Assembly (NCBI RefSeq): GCF_024105655.1
Contig: NZ_JAAAMH010000023.1
Coordinates: 1 to 43,997 of the forward strand
Direction of reading: 5' to 3'
Origin: Aliihoeflea sp. 40Bstr573
GTDB taxonomy: Bacteria > Pseudomonadota > Alphaproteobacteria > Rhizobiales > Rhizobiaceae
DNA: 43,997 bases
The number at the start of each line of letters is the position of its first letter. The stretch's first letter is position 1. The notes beneath the pieces are model-generated. The model was given only the letters and a program-made list of their open reading frames with translations, was not told the origin of the DNA and made no database searches. Below, one piece after another: positions 24,863 through 33,282 of the stretch. The translations under genes and the position numbers were made by a program.

Positions 24863-26679
24863 ACGAACAGATCCACCTTCTGGAACGTCCTGACGTCGAC
24901 CAGCCCCTGATCTGAAATCCGCAGTTCCGGAATGACCACCAGCGCCAGGAGCGAGTGCTGCATGTAGGCGTTGTTGAGGTCGCATCCGACGTCGCGCATC
25001 GCGGCCGTCAGCTTCGCGGCCTTTTGCGCGACGATTTCGGCCCGCTCGTCCGACATAAGCCCGGCGATCGGCAGTTCGACCAGCGCCAGTTCCCGTCCCT
25101 CCGAGATCAGCACCACGCCGCCGCCGACCTCGCCCAGCCTGTTGGCCGCCAGCGCCATGTCGGCCTTGTTGGTGCCAACGACGATCATGTGATGGCTGTC
25201 ATGCGCCACCGTCGAGGCCATGGCACAGGGCTTCTTGTAGCCGAAGCCCGAGACGAGCGCGTTGACGACGCCGCCTGTCGCCCGATGCCGCTCGACGACC
25301 GCGATCTGGCAGACGTCGTTCGCGCCATCCATCGCGACCAGGCCGTTTTCGATCGGCATGTCCATTTCGAGCGCGCGTGTCGGCGCCTGGTTCTCGATGA
25401 CGCCGATCACCCGCGCCCGGACCGAATTCGCGCCCTCTGGCGCCGCGATGTCGAAATCGGCTGCAGCGAGCTGCTTGCCCAGCTTCACCGTCTGCTTGGC
25501 CTTGGCCGGATAGGGATAGGGCTCGATCTCGGCGACCAGTTTGCCCTTCTCGGCAAGCAGCCTGCCATGCGCATAGACCTGGTCGATGGCGAGCGCGGCA
25601 AGGTCGGAGACGATCAGGAAGTCTGCGAGCCGCCCCGGTGCGATGGAACCGATCTCGCGCTCGATCTTGAAGTGCTGCGCCGTGTTGAGCGTCGCCATCT
25701 GGATGGCGGTGACGGGCTTCAATCCCTGCTCGATCGCATGACGGACCACGCGGTCCATATGGCCCTCCTCGACGAGCGTGCCCGAATGGCTGTCATCGGT
25801 GCACAGGATGAAATTGCGAGGGTCGAGCCCGGATTCGGTCACCGCCTTGACCTGTTCGGCTACGTCGTACCACGCCGAGCCGAGCCGCAGCATCGCGCGC
25901 ATGCCCTGCCGCACGCGGGCGATGGCGTCCTCGGCGCGGGTGCCTTCATGGTCGTCCTCCGGCCCACCGGCGACATAGCCGTGGAAGGCGGGGCCGAGGT
26001 CGGGCGAGGCATAGTGCCCGCCGACGGTGCGGCCGGCCTTCATCGTCTCGGCGATCTCGGCCACCATTTTGGGATCGTTCGCAGATACGCCCGGAAAGTT
26101 CATCACCTCGCCGAGCCCGATGATGTTGTCCCACCTCATCGCCTCGGCGACGTCCTTCTCGTCGAGCGTCGCACCGGGCGTCTCCAGCCCCGGCGCCGAA
26201 GGGACGCAGGACGGCATCTGGACATGGACGTTGACCGGCATGGCCAGCGCCTCGTCATGCATCAGCCGGACGCCGTCGAGGCCGAGCACGTTGGCGATCT
26301 CGTGCGGATCGATGAACATCGATGTCGTGCCATGCGGGATGACGGCGCGGCAGAACTCGGTGACCGTCACCATGCCGCTCTCGACATGCATGTGTGCGTC
26401 GCAAAGGCCGGGCACGAGGTAGCGCCCGCCGGCGTCGATCACCTGCGTTTCCGCGCCGATTGCGTGGCTCGCATCCGGCCCGCAATAGGCGAACCGCCCG
26501 CCGGCGATCGCAAGGTCGGTGCCCGCGATGATTTCGCCCGAATAAACGTTCACCCAGCGCCCGTTGCGGATGACGAGATCTGCCGGCCTACGCCCCGTCG
26601 CCACGTCGACAAGCGTGGCTGCCATCTCATGCCAAGGGGCTGGCTTGCGGCGCGGACGGGTGAATCGGGCTGACGTCAT
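24859..26679 (-). CDS. ade: Adenine deaminase
   Basis: Deaminates adenine to hypoxanthine and ammonia for purine salvage, using a binuclear metal centre of the amidohydrolase superfamily. The 606-residue protein has the metal-binding HxH-containing block GLCDAHMHVESGMVTVTEF, then VIPHGTTSMFIDPHEIANV, the block VGGHYASPDLG, ILCTDDSHSGTLVEEGHMDRV, and the Ade C-terminal domain (GFGYKKPCAMASTVAHDSHHMIVVG). ATG 26679 has GGAGA 9-10 nt upstream; a second in-frame ATG is at 26625. It lies downstream of the TAXI-TRAP permease gene on the same strand but a perfect inverted repeat separates them. Confidence 0.94.
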   Translation of the reverse strand: MTSARFTRPRRKPAPWHEMAATLVDVATGRRPADLVIRNGRWVNVYSGEIIAGTDLAIAGGRFAYCGPDASHAIGAETQVIDAGGRYLVPGLCDAHMHVESGMVTVTEFCRAVIPHGTTSMFIDPHEIANVLGLDGVRLMHDEALAMPVNVHVQMPSCVPSAPGLETPGATLDEKDVAEAMRWDNIIGLGEVMNFPGVSANDPKMVAEIAETMKAGRTVGGHYASPDLGPAFHGYVAGGPEDDHEGTRAEDAIARVRQGMRAMLRLGSAWYDVAEQVKAVTESGLDPRNFILCTDDSHSGTLVEEGHMDRVVRHAIEQGLKPVTAIQMATLNTAQHFKIEREIGSIAPGRLADFLIVSDLAALAIDQVYAHGRLLAEKGKLVAEIEPYPYPAKAKQTVKLGKQLAAADFDIAAPEGANSVRARVIGVIENQAPTRALEMDMPIENGLVAMDGANDVCQIAVVERHRATGGVVNALVSGFGYKKPCAMASTVAHDSHHMIVVGTNKADMALAANRLGEVGGGVVLISEGRELALVELPIAGLMSDERAEIVAQKAAKLTAAMRDVGCDLNNAYMQHSLLALVVIPELRISDQGLVDVRTFQKVDLFV

Positions 26680-26720
26680 CTCGGCTGAATCTCCATTTGA
26701 GCCGAATGTGCCAAGCCGCT

Positions 26721-26748
26721 GGACGGAAAGCCAGATCGCTTTCCGTCC
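26721..26748 (-). terminator. Perfect inverted repeat between TRAP permease and adenine deaminase
   Basis: GGACGGAAAGC (26721-26731) and GCTTTCCGTCC (26738-26748) form an 11-bp perfect stem with a 6-nt loop. It lies 22 nt after the permease stop and 41 nt before the ade start, both on the minus strand. There is no T tract, so it could be a terminator needing Rho, an mRNA-stabilising hairpin, or an operator for ade. Confidence 0.5.
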
Positions 26749-26770
26749 GATCACCCGAAAACTGTTTCGC

Positions 26771-28939
26771 CTAATCCGCCCCGCGCGCCAGCGTTCGCGG
26801 CTCCACCACCCGCTTCTGGTAGAGGAACAGCGCACCGCCGACGGCAAACCCGATCAGGTCCGACGCCCATCCGCCCTTGATCATGGCGAGCGCCCCGAAC
26901 ATCAGCAGGATGCGCAGCACGACGTTCAACGGCCCGAAGAACCAGCCGATCACCGCCGCCGACAGGAGATAGATACCGATCGTGGCCGTGACGAAGACGT
27001 GGAGGATGTCGAGCCATTCGCCCTGCATCAGCATCTCGGCCGAATAGAAGAACATGAACGGCACCACGAAGGCCGCAAGCCCGATCTTGAAGGCCTCGAC
27101 GGAGGTCTTCATCGGGTCCGACCGCGCGAGCGCCGCGCCCGCATATGCGGCCAGCGCCACCGGGGGTGTGATCGCCGACATCACCGCGTAATAGAAGATG
27201 AAGAAATGTGCGACCAGCGGCTGGATGCCGAGCTGGATCAGGCCCGGCGCAAGCACCGATGCCGCCACCGCATAGGCCGCCGTCGTCGGCATGCCCATGC
27301 CAAGGATGATCGAAACGCACATGGCGAAGAACAGCGCAATGAGCTGGTTCTGTTCGGCAAGGGCAAGAAGCACGGCCGAGAAGCGCGTGCCGACCCCCGT
27401 CAGCGCGATCACGCCGACGATGATGCCCGCCGCCGCGCAGACCGCCACGAGCTGCAGCGACATCTTGGCGGCCAGTTCGAAGGCATAGAGGATCGCCCGC
27501 GGCCCCATCTTGTTGGGCGTGAGCCACGAGACGACGGCCGCCGCGATCATCGCCAGCGTGCCGGCGCGGATGACCGAATATCCGGCGAACAGCGCGTAGA
27601 TGAGGATAACGATCGGGACGAACAGGTAGACCTGCCTCAGCAGCTTGCCGAACTGTGGCAGTTCCGACCGCGGCAGGCCCTTCATGCCCTTCTTGGTCGC
27701 CTCGAGATCGACCACGAAATAGACCGAGGCGAAATAGAGAATCGAGGGGATGATCGCCGCGATCACGATCTCGGTATACGGAATGCCCGTGATCTCGGCC
27801 ATGATGAATGCGCCGGCACCCATGATCGGCGGCATGATCTGACCGCCCGAGGAGGCGGCAGCTTCGACGGCTGCGGCCGTCTGCGGCCTGTAGCCGACCT
27901 TGCGCATAAGGGGGATCGTCAGCGAGCCGGTCGATACGACATTGCCTGCGGATGTGCCGTTGATCGTACCCATCAGGCCCGATGCAAAGACGGCAACCTT
28001 CGCCGGTCCGCCACGCGCCTGCCCGGCTGCTGCGAAGGCGAAATTGACAAAATATTCGCCCACCTTCGAGGCCTGGAGAAAGGCGGCGAATGTCACAAAC
28101 AGAATGATGTAAGTCGACGAGATGGCCGTCGTCGGCCCGAGGATGCCCTGGTCGGTGTAGACATAGGTGAAGAACCGCGAGACCGAATAGCCACGATGCT
28201 GCAGGAAGCCCGGCAGGAATGGCCCGACGAAACTGTAGAGGATGAAGACGCCGGCGATGATGACCAGTGCCAGTCCGGCGAGCCGCCGGGTCAGTTCCAG
28301 GATCAGGATAACGCCGGCGATCGACGCCCACATGTCGGCTGGCTGGGCCATGCCGGTACCGGCGCGAAGCCGCAGCGCGCCCGCATTGTAGATGATGTAG
28401 AGGCAGACCGCGCCGGCCGCGACCGCGAGCAGCACGTCCGCGAGGTTGATCCGGTCTTCGGCCGGATCGGCGAAGAACCAGCCGTGGACGACGGCGAGTA
28501 CCGTGCCGACAAGGAGGGGGATGCCGAATGTCTGGAACGCGAAGGCGGGCGGCGCGGCTTCACCCGTCGTCCACCAGCTGCCCCAGGCGACCAGCATGCA
28601 GAACATGCCGTAGAGGATGCCCGCAGCAGCACCGAAAAGGACGACCAGGGCGAGCGGGTTGCGCCTGAAAGGAGCAGCCTCCTTGGTAACGCCATGCGCG
28701 GAATAGAGCAGGAAACCGATGGCCAGACCGCCCGCGACATGGATTAGACGATAGGTCCAGGTCTCCAGCGGGTAGAGGTTCATCACCGCGATGTGGAAGA
28801 CGGTGTAGGCAATGCAGGCAGCAACCACCAGGCCGTGCATGGTTCCGCGGAATAGCCGCTGGTTGTAGCCCTGCGGCTCGATATCCACGCCTTCGGCGAG
28901 GTTGACCGCGTCTGGCGATGCCGTGTTCGTCTGCGTCAT
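26771..28939 (-). CDS. TRAP transporter, fused permease (TAXI type, DctQ-DctM fusion)
   Basis: The membrane component of a tripartite ATP-independent periplasmic transporter, in which the small four-helix subunit and the large DctM-like subunit are fused. The 722-residue protein has many hydrophobic helices and the DctM hallmarks GTINGTSAGNVVSTGSLTIPLM and GMGMPTTAAYAVAASVLAPGLIQLG with YAVMSAITPPVALAAYAGAALA. ATG 28939 is preceded by GGGAGGGG. It is 86 nt downstream of the TAXI binding-protein gene, and a hairpin with a T tract in that gap may lower permease expression relative to binding protein. The solute is not known. Confidence 0.93.
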   Translation of the reverse strand: MTQTNTASPDAVNLAEGVDIEPQGYNQRLFRGTMHGLVVAACIAYTVFHIAVMNLYPLETWTYRLIHVAGGLAIGFLLYSAHGVTKEAAPFRRNPLALVVLFGAAAGILYGMFCMLVAWGSWWTTGEAAPPAFAFQTFGIPLLVGTVLAVVHGWFFADPAEDRINLADVLLAVAAGAVCLYIIYNAGALRLRAGTGMAQPADMWASIAGVILILELTRRLAGLALVIIAGVFILYSFVGPFLPGFLQHRGYSVSRFFTYVYTDQGILGPTTAISSTYIILFVTFAAFLQASKVGEYFVNFAFAAAGQARGGPAKVAVFASGLMGTINGTSAGNVVSTGSLTIPLMRKVGYRPQTAAAVEAAASSGGQIMPPIMGAGAFIMAEITGIPYTEIVIAAIIPSILYFASVYFVVDLEATKKGMKGLPRSELPQFGKLLRQVYLFVPIVILIYALFAGYSVIRAGTLAMIAAAVVSWLTPNKMGPRAILYAFELAAKMSLQLVAVCAAAGIIVGVIALTGVGTRFSAVLLALAEQNQLIALFFAMCVSIILGMGMPTTAAYAVAASVLAPGLIQLGIQPLVAHFFIFYYAVMSAITPPVALAAYAGAALARSDPMKTSVEAFKIGLAAFVVPFMFFYSAEMLMQGEWLDILHVFVTATIGIYLLSAAVIGWFFGPLNVVLRILLMFGALAMIKGGWASDLIGFAVGGALFLYQKRVVEPRTLARGAD

Positions 28940-28972
28940 GATACCCCTCCCCGAGGACACCCGTCAGATGGC

Positions 28973-29006
28973 AAAAGCCCCGGCGGCGCGGGTGCGCAAC
29001 CGGGGC
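28973..29006 (-). terminator. Attenuator-like terminator between binding protein and permease
   Basis: On the minus strand GCCCCGG pairs with CCGGGGC (29000-29006 with 28977-28983), with an inner GCGC/GCGC stem in the 16-nt loop, followed by TTTT. It starts about 19 nt after the TAXI gene stop. A leaky terminator here would explain the need for excess binding protein over permease. Confidence 0.7.
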
Positions 29007-29025
29007 GTGAAAGGCGCGAAGGCGA

Positions 29026-30006
29026 TCAGTCCTTCAAGTTGTCGGGCACGGTGATGCCCTGTTCTTCCAGATACCGCACGGCGCCCGGATGATAGGGCAT
29101 GAAGGAGTTCTTGTCCCAGTTCTCCGTCAGCGTCTCGGCCGATGTGGCATGAATCTGCATCATGCGCTCGTTGTTCTCGAGAACGAGTTTGGTGATCTCG
29201 TACGCAAGGCTTTCGGGCATGTCCTTGTGGGCGATGGCGAAATTCCAGAGACCGACGGTGGGCTGATCGTAGTCGTGGCCTTGGTAGGTCCCGGAAGGAA
29301 TCGTGAAGGCCGCCATTTCGGGATGCGCCTCCAGGATCTGCGCAAGCTCTTCCTCGTTGAACCCAAACATCCTGACGTCGTTTTCGGCGGCGAGTTGGGC
29401 GAAGGCCGAGATCGGGACGCCGGCCGCGAACGCGAAGGCGTCGATCAGCCCGTCCTTCAACTGGCCGCCTGCATCGGAGGCGCCGGCAAAGGATACGTTG
29501 GCGTTGACGCCGAGCGTCTCCATGAAGCGCGGCCAGTAGGTGCCGGGCGTGCCGCCCGCCGGGCCGACGCCGACGCGCTTGCCATCGAGGTCGGACACGG
29601 ATTCGATGCCAGAATTGGCCAGAACAACCACCTGGAACGGCGTCTGGTACATCGGGAACAGGGCACGGATGTCTTTATGCTCAACGCCTGGCGCCAGTTC
29701 GCTCTCGCCATTCCACGCTTCGAGCGCCGGTCCCATCGTCACGAGGCCGATCTGATGATCGCCGGTCTGCACGAGCGTCACGTTCTGCACCGGGCCGCCT
29801 GTCACTTCGCCGGACGCGTTGATGCCGAGGTTTTCAGAGATGAAGCTCGCCATGCCGTTGCCATAGATGAAGTAGGTGCCACCCTGGCTTGCAGTGCCAA
29901 TCGTCAGATCGTTCGGCCAGTCGGCGCGATCGTCCTGTGCATAAGCGGCGGAGCCTGCGAATGCGACCGAAACGGCCAAAGCGATGGTACGTGTGAGTGT
30001 CAGCAT
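29026..30006 (-). CDS. TRAP transporter substrate-binding protein, TAXI family
   Basis: A periplasmic solute receptor of 326 residues. The N-terminal signal peptide MLTLTRTIALAVSVAFAGSAAYA is followed by the TAXI family pattern LTIGTASQGGTYFIYGNGMA, LVQTGDHQIGLVTMGPALEAW, LFPMYQTPFQVVVLANSGI and GKRVGVGPAGGTPGTYWP. ATG 30006 follows a purine-rich GGGAGGAAATC. It is the first gene of the transporter operon and is followed by the permease. The solute cannot be predicted from sequence; known TAXI proteins bind organic or amino acids. tRNA-Leu lies upstream on the same strand. Confidence 0.93.
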   Translation of the reverse strand: MLTLTRTIALAVSVAFAGSAAYAQDDRADWPNDLTIGTASQGGTYFIYGNGMASFISENLGINASGEVTGGPVQNVTLVQTGDHQIGLVTMGPALEAWNGESELAPGVEHKDIRALFPMYQTPFQVVVLANSGIESVSDLDGKRVGVGPAGGTPGTYWPRFMETLGVNANVSFAGASDAGGQLKDGLIDAFAFAAGVPISAFAQLAAENDVRMFGFNEEELAQILEAHPEMAAFTIPSGTYQGHDYDQPTVGLWNFAIAHKDMPESLAYEITKLVLENNERMMQIHATSAETLTENWDKNSFMPYHPGAVRYLEEQGITVPDNLKD

Positions 30007-30100
30007 GATTTCCTCCCTGATTTCCTTGTCGCTACGGTTGTAACGATTGAAACCCGGGCGGCAACCAATTTGGCCTAAGACTAAAGTCTAGGTTGGGAAA

Positions 30101-30185
30101 TGGTGCGGGCGGCGGGACTCGAACCCGCACGGCCATGGCCTCCGGATTTTAAGTCCGGTGTGTCTACCGGTTCCACCACGCCCGC
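30101..30185 (-). tRNA. tRNA-Leu (anticodon UAA)
   Basis: The reverse complement folds as an 85-nt class II tRNA with encoded CCA. The acceptor stem pairs GCGGGCG with CGCCCGC, the discriminator is A, the anticodon stem CCGGA/TCCGG encloses loop CTTAAAA giving anticodon TAA, a variable arm GGCCATGGCC-like follows, and the T arm has GGTTCGAGTCC. It decodes UUA, a rare codon in this GC-rich genome. There is no recombinase or att-like repeat beside it. Confidence 0.97.
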
Positions 30186-30292
30186 GCCGTCCGCTTCTTT
30201 CCTCCTTTGTTGGCACGCGTCAAGCGCCGGGCTTGCGACGGCAGGCCGGCTCGGTTATCGCCACGACAACGCGTTCGGCAGGAGGTTTGACG

Positions 30293-30460
30293 ATGACGAA
30301 GTTGATTGCGACCCTGATGACCTTGCTGGTGCTTGCCGGATGCGGCATCGGCACCCCCATGAGCGTCCAATCGCGGGCCGGCAAGACGGATGAGGTCCAT
30401 GCGACAGAGATGCGCGCCGCCTCGATCCGCCTGACCCAGCGCTCGCGCGGCGCGGACTGA
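30293..30460 (+). CDS. Small lipoprotein of unknown function
   Basis: A 55-residue protein with a clear lipoprotein signal: MTKLIATLMTLLVLAGCGIG has a charged start, a hydrophobic core and the lipobox LAGC with Cys17. The mature part is about 39 residues, hydrophilic and basic (SVQSRAGKTDEV, then RAASIRLTQRSRGAD), and shows no domain I recognise. A strong ribosome-binding site GGAGG lies 7 nt before ATG 30293, which makes it a convincing gene despite its size. It sits between tRNA-Leu and a convergent hydrolase gene. Similar tiny lipoproteins are common in Rhizobiales but have no known role. Confidence 0.75.
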   Translation: MTKLIATLMTLLVLAGCGIGTPMSVQSRAGKTDEVHATEMRAASIRLTQRSRGAD

Positions 30461-30521
30461 CGGCCCGGCCACGCTTGCTGCGAGATCCTCCTCGCGCCGA
30501 CCATCAATCGATGCGCCCGCC

Positions 30522-30538
30522 GAGCCGTTGAACGGCTC
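30522..30538. terminator. Small hairpin between convergent lipoprotein and hydrolase genes
   Basis: GAGCCGT and ACGGCTC form a perfect 7-bp stem with a TGA loop in the 129-nt convergent gap. No T tract follows, so termination activity is uncertain. Confidence 0.35.
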
Positions 30539-30589
30539 CTTGCCCCCGGCGCCCGGCCCCGCATTCCTGGCCACAAACACCGTCGGCAG

Positions 30590-31609
30590 TCACGCCCGTT
30601 TCGTTTCCCCGGAAGCGTCTCCGCTCGCAGCCGCTGGTGTGGACGACTGGAACGCGCGCGCGGCAATCCGGCGGATGAAGGCCACAACCTGGCCGGTCAC
30701 GACGTACTGCGGCATGTGCCCAACGCCCTCGGCAATTTCAAGATCGAGGTCGTCGATCTTGTCGCGCATCGAAAGCCCGTGCCGGCGGTAGTCGAGCACG
30801 CGGTCCTTGTCACCGAAAAGGATGCCGACCGGCAGCTCGATCTCGCCATAGCGCGTCTCGAAATCCGCCAGGTCGTGGCGCAGCGCGACGAGGTCGGTCG
30901 AGGTCGCATAGATGTGGCTCGGGCGCATCCCGGCGAGCGCGCCGCCCGCGACCGCGAAATCGATCGGCGGCTTTTGCGGGCCGAACACGAAGTCGAGCGT
31001 GCGCGGCGCGTTGCGCGCCGACATGGGCACCGCGACCGTGTTGGCGATCAGCCGGCGCAACACCGGATTGGGAATGTGCAGCGGCGCGAACTCCGGCGGC
31101 ACCTCGGAATAATGGTGCGTCAGCGGAGAGATCAGCGCCAGTCCGCTGATCTTGTCGGGATGGCGCAGCGCCGTGGCGAGCGCGATCGCACCGCCGAGCG
31201 AATGGCCGACGACAAGCGGCCGCTCGAGCTGCATCGCGTCGATCAGATGGGCAATGAAATCGGCCTGCTGCGAGAGGCGTCCGTCGCCGCGCGGGCGCGT
31301 GGAATAACCCGAGCCGGGTCGGTCGATCGCGATCAGCCGATAGTCGTCGCCGAAGGCCTCCATCAATGGCCGGCGCATGTGGTGGAGATGGCCGCCAAGG
31401 CCGTGGATCATCAGGATCGGCCGCCCCGCCCCGCTTTCCACGTAGTGAACGTCGTGTCCGTCGACGGTGATCCGCTGGCCCGCCGCCGGAACGAGCTTTT
31501 CGGCCTGGCGCGAAATGCGGCGCGTCACATGCATCAAATAGCCGGTCACCAGCAGCAGGATCGAAACGGCCGCCACGACCAGCCAGAACAATAGGGAAAC
31601 CAAACTCAT
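30590..31609 (-). CDS. Alpha/beta hydrolase with N-terminal membrane anchor
   Basis: A 339-residue protein starting with a membrane segment (MSLVSLLFWLVVAAVSILLLVTGYL) that would anchor it in the inner membrane, followed by a canonical alpha/beta-hydrolase domain. The oxyanion region is ILMIHGLGGHLHHM, the nucleophile Ser lies in VVGHSLGGAIALA, the acid probably in ILFGDKDRVLDY and the base His in AEGVGHMPQY. ATG 31609 has AGGAG 6 nt upstream. The C-terminus is a short low-complexity tail. Substrate unknown; esterase, lipase or epoxide-hydrolase activity are all possible. It lies downstream of wrbA on the same strand but a strong terminator separates them. Confidence 0.86.
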   Translation of the reverse strand: MSLVSLLFWLVVAAVSILLLVTGYLMHVTRRISRQAEKLVPAAGQRITVDGHDVHYVESGAGRPILMIHGLGGHLHHMRRPLMEAFGDDYRLIAIDRPGSGYSTRPRGDGRLSQQADFIAHLIDAMQLERPLVVGHSLGGAIALATALRHPDKISGLALISPLTHHYSEVPPEFAPLHIPNPVLRRLIANTVAVPMSARNAPRTLDFVFGPQKPPIDFAVAGGALAGMRPSHIYATSTDLVALRHDLADFETRYGEIELPVGILFGDKDRVLDYRRHGLSMRDKIDDLDLEIAEGVGHMPQYVVTGQVVAFIRRIAARAFQSSTPAAASGDASGETKRA

Positions 31610-31660
31610 GCGCCTCTCCTGGTCAGAGCCGCATTTAAGGCCCGCATGGCTCGACGGCAA

Positions 31661-31695
31661 AGAAAAAAGCAGGCGCCGCTCTCGCAACGCCTGCT
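31661..31695 (-). terminator. Rho-independent terminator after wrbA
   Basis: On the minus strand AGCAGGCG (31695-31688) pairs with CGCCTGCT (31675-31668) across a 12-nt loop and is followed by a run of six T. This is the clearest factor-independent terminator in the window and isolates wrbA from the hydrolase gene downstream. Confidence 0.92.
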
Positions 31696-31719
31696 TGCCG
31701 CAAATCGATGCCGGACAAG

Positions 31720-32319
31720 CTATCCGTGAAGCTTGATCGTAATCTCCGCAACGCGCTTGCCCTGGAACTTCGCGCCTTCCAGTTCCTGCGCGGACGGCTG
31801 GCGCGATCCGTCTGTATCGCTGGTCGTCGTCATGCCGTAGGGCGACCCGCCGCGCACGACGTCGTTGCCGGACTGACCCTGATAGGCATAGGACAACGGC
31901 ACGATGATCATGCCGTGATGCTGGAGGGAGACCTGCGCCGAGATGATCGCCATCTCCGCGCCGCCGTGCTGCGTGGCGGTCGACGACATGACCGAAGCCA
32001 CCTTGTTGACGAGGGCGCCTTTGGCCCAGAGCGGTCCGGTCTGATCGATGAAGTTCTTCATCTGCGCCGACATGGCGCCATAGCGGGTGGAGATGCCGAG
32101 GATGACGGCGTCGTAGTTTTCCAGTTCGAGCGGATCGGCGATTGGTGCGTCCTGGTCCAGCTTGTAGTGCGCAGCCTTCGCGACCTCGGTCGGCACGATT
32201 TCGGCAACCCGCTTGACGGTTACCTCGGCGCCCGCTTCGCGCGCGCCTTCGGCCGCTGACATGGCCATCTGTTCCATATGACCCCAGCTCGAATAGTAGA
32301 GAACCAGTACTTTCGCCAT
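31720..32319 (-). CDS. wrbA: NAD(P)H:quinone oxidoreductase WrbA
   Basis: A flavodoxin-fold FMN enzyme that reduces quinones by two electrons, limiting redox cycling. The 199-residue length is typical. Visible motifs are the FMN phosphate loop [12 protein letters not shown], the block [30 protein letters not shown], and [10 protein letters not shown] with the WrbA-specific insertion, then the glycine-rich [18 protein letters not shown] 32319 is preceded by GGAAGA. It is transcribed alone, divergent from the CinA-like gene, and ends at a strong terminator. Confidence 0.95.
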   Translation of the reverse strand: MAKVLVLYYSSWGHMEQMAMSAAEGAREAGAEVTVKRVAEIVPTEVAKAAHYKLDQDAPIADPLELENYDAVILGISTRYGAMSAQMKNFIDQTGPLWAKGALVNKVASVMSSTATQHGGAEMAIISAQVSLQHHGMIIVPLSYAYQGQSGNDVVRGGSPYGMTTTSDTDGSRQPSAQELEGAKFQGKRVAEITIKLHG

Positions 32320-32476
32320 CGATCGATCTTCCTTTTGGGAGTGTTGCGAGCGGAAGACTAATGCGGCGCGTTCCTGCTGCAACCGTGCACAGGCAGCACG
32401 GACTGTTCACCGCAAAGACACGATTGCTGGAACGCCCGGTTCGCTCTACTTGATGGCGAAACGCATGGGGACCGAC

Positions 32477-33217
32477 ATGACCGAAATCATCACCGCCGCC
32501 ATGGTCGTCATCGGGGACGAGATCCTGTCGGGCCGCACCAAGGATCGCAATATCGGCCATCTGGCGGACGTTCTCACGGCGATCGGCATCGACCTGACGG
32601 AAGTGCGCATCGTCGCCGACGACGAAGCGGCGATCGTCGAGGCGGTCAATGCGCTTCGCGCCAGATACACCTATGTCTTCACCACCGGCGGCATCGGCCC
32701 GACGCATGACGACATCACCGCCGATGCCATCTCGGCCGCCTTTGCCGTGCCGTGCGGCTACGACGAGCGCGCATTCGCCATGCTCGAGGAGCATTATGCG
32801 GCGCGCGGCATGGAGTTCACCGAGGCGCGCAGGCGCATGGCGCGGATGCCGCAGGGCGCCACCCACATCGACAACCCGATCTCGATCGCACCGGGCTTCG
32901 TCATCGGCAACGTCCATGTCATGGCGGGCGTGCCGGCGATCTTCCAGGCGATGCTGGACAATGTCGTACCGACGCTGAAGGGCGGCACGAAGCTCCTGTC
33001 GGGCACGGTCCACTGCCCGCATGGCGAGGGCACGATCGGCGGCCCGCTGGGCGAGATCCAGAAGCGACATCCCGACACGATCATCGGCTCCTACCCCAAA
33101 TACCAGGACGGCGCCTTCTGGACCGAGCTCGTCGTGCGCTCGAGAGACCAGGCAAAGCTGGATGCGGCGCTGGCGGAAGTTCGCGCAATGGTCGAGGGCC
33201 TTTCAGCCAAAGCTTGA
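32477..33217 (+). CDS. CinA N-terminal domain protein (molybdopterin-binding-like)
   Basis: A 246-residue protein of the competence/damage-inducible CinA N-terminal family, which has a MoaB/MogA-like fold. The signature blocks are AAMVVIGDEILSGRTKDRNIG, VFTTGGIGPTHDDITADAISAAF and MAGVPAIFQAML. It lacks the C-terminal NMN amidohydrolase domain of full CinA; it is the stand-alone form common in Rhizobiales, sometimes annotated as a nicotinamide-nucleotide or molybdopterin-binding protein. ATG 32477 has GGGGAC 5 nt upstream; ATG 32465 is in frame. Its stop codon lies inside the FNR-type box that precedes the stress-protein gene. Confidence 0.88.
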   Translation: MTEIITAAMVVIGDEILSGRTKDRNIGHLADVLTAIGIDLTEVRIVADDEAAIVEAVNALRARYTYVFTTGGIGPTHDDITADAISAAFAVPCGYDERAFAMLEEHYAARGMEFTEARRRMARMPQGATHIDNPISIAPGFVIGNVHVMAGVPAIFQAMLDNVVPTLKGGTKLLSGTVHCPHGEGTIGGPLGEIQKRHPDTIIGSYPKYQDGAFWTELVVRSRDQAKLDAALAEVRAMVEGLSAKA

Positions 33218-33227
33218 TATCGATCAA
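33214..33227 (+). promoter_or_regulatory. FNR/FixK-type binding site (anaerobox)
   Basis: TTGAT-ATCG-ATCAA is a perfect match to the FNR/FnrL/FixK consensus TTGAT-N4-ATCAA. Its centre is 62 nt before the universal stress protein start, and it overlaps the stop codon of the preceding gene. Activation of the stress gene under low oxygen is the natural reading. No regulator of this family is encoded in the window. Confidence 0.8.
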
Positions 33228-33282
33228 GGCGTGGCGCATCATGAGTGGCCTGTCGGTTGAAATACAACCATGGGAGGCTTGG

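Noticed and set aside
26564-28747. A 727-codon open frame antisense to the TRAP permease
   Set aside because: The product is a highly charged Arg/Asp/His-rich string typical of the reverse of a hydrophobic membrane protein; the minus strand carries clear DctM signatures.
30100-30393. Open frame reading through tRNA-Leu
   Set aside because: The frame translates tRNA sequence (AAGLEPARPWPPDFKS), a familiar artefact of class II tRNA genes.
32752-33282. In-frame upstream extension of the universal stress protein gene across the CinA-like gene
   Set aside because: The extension has no similarity to Usp proteins, while ATG 33283 has a strong ribosome-binding site and the family N-terminus.
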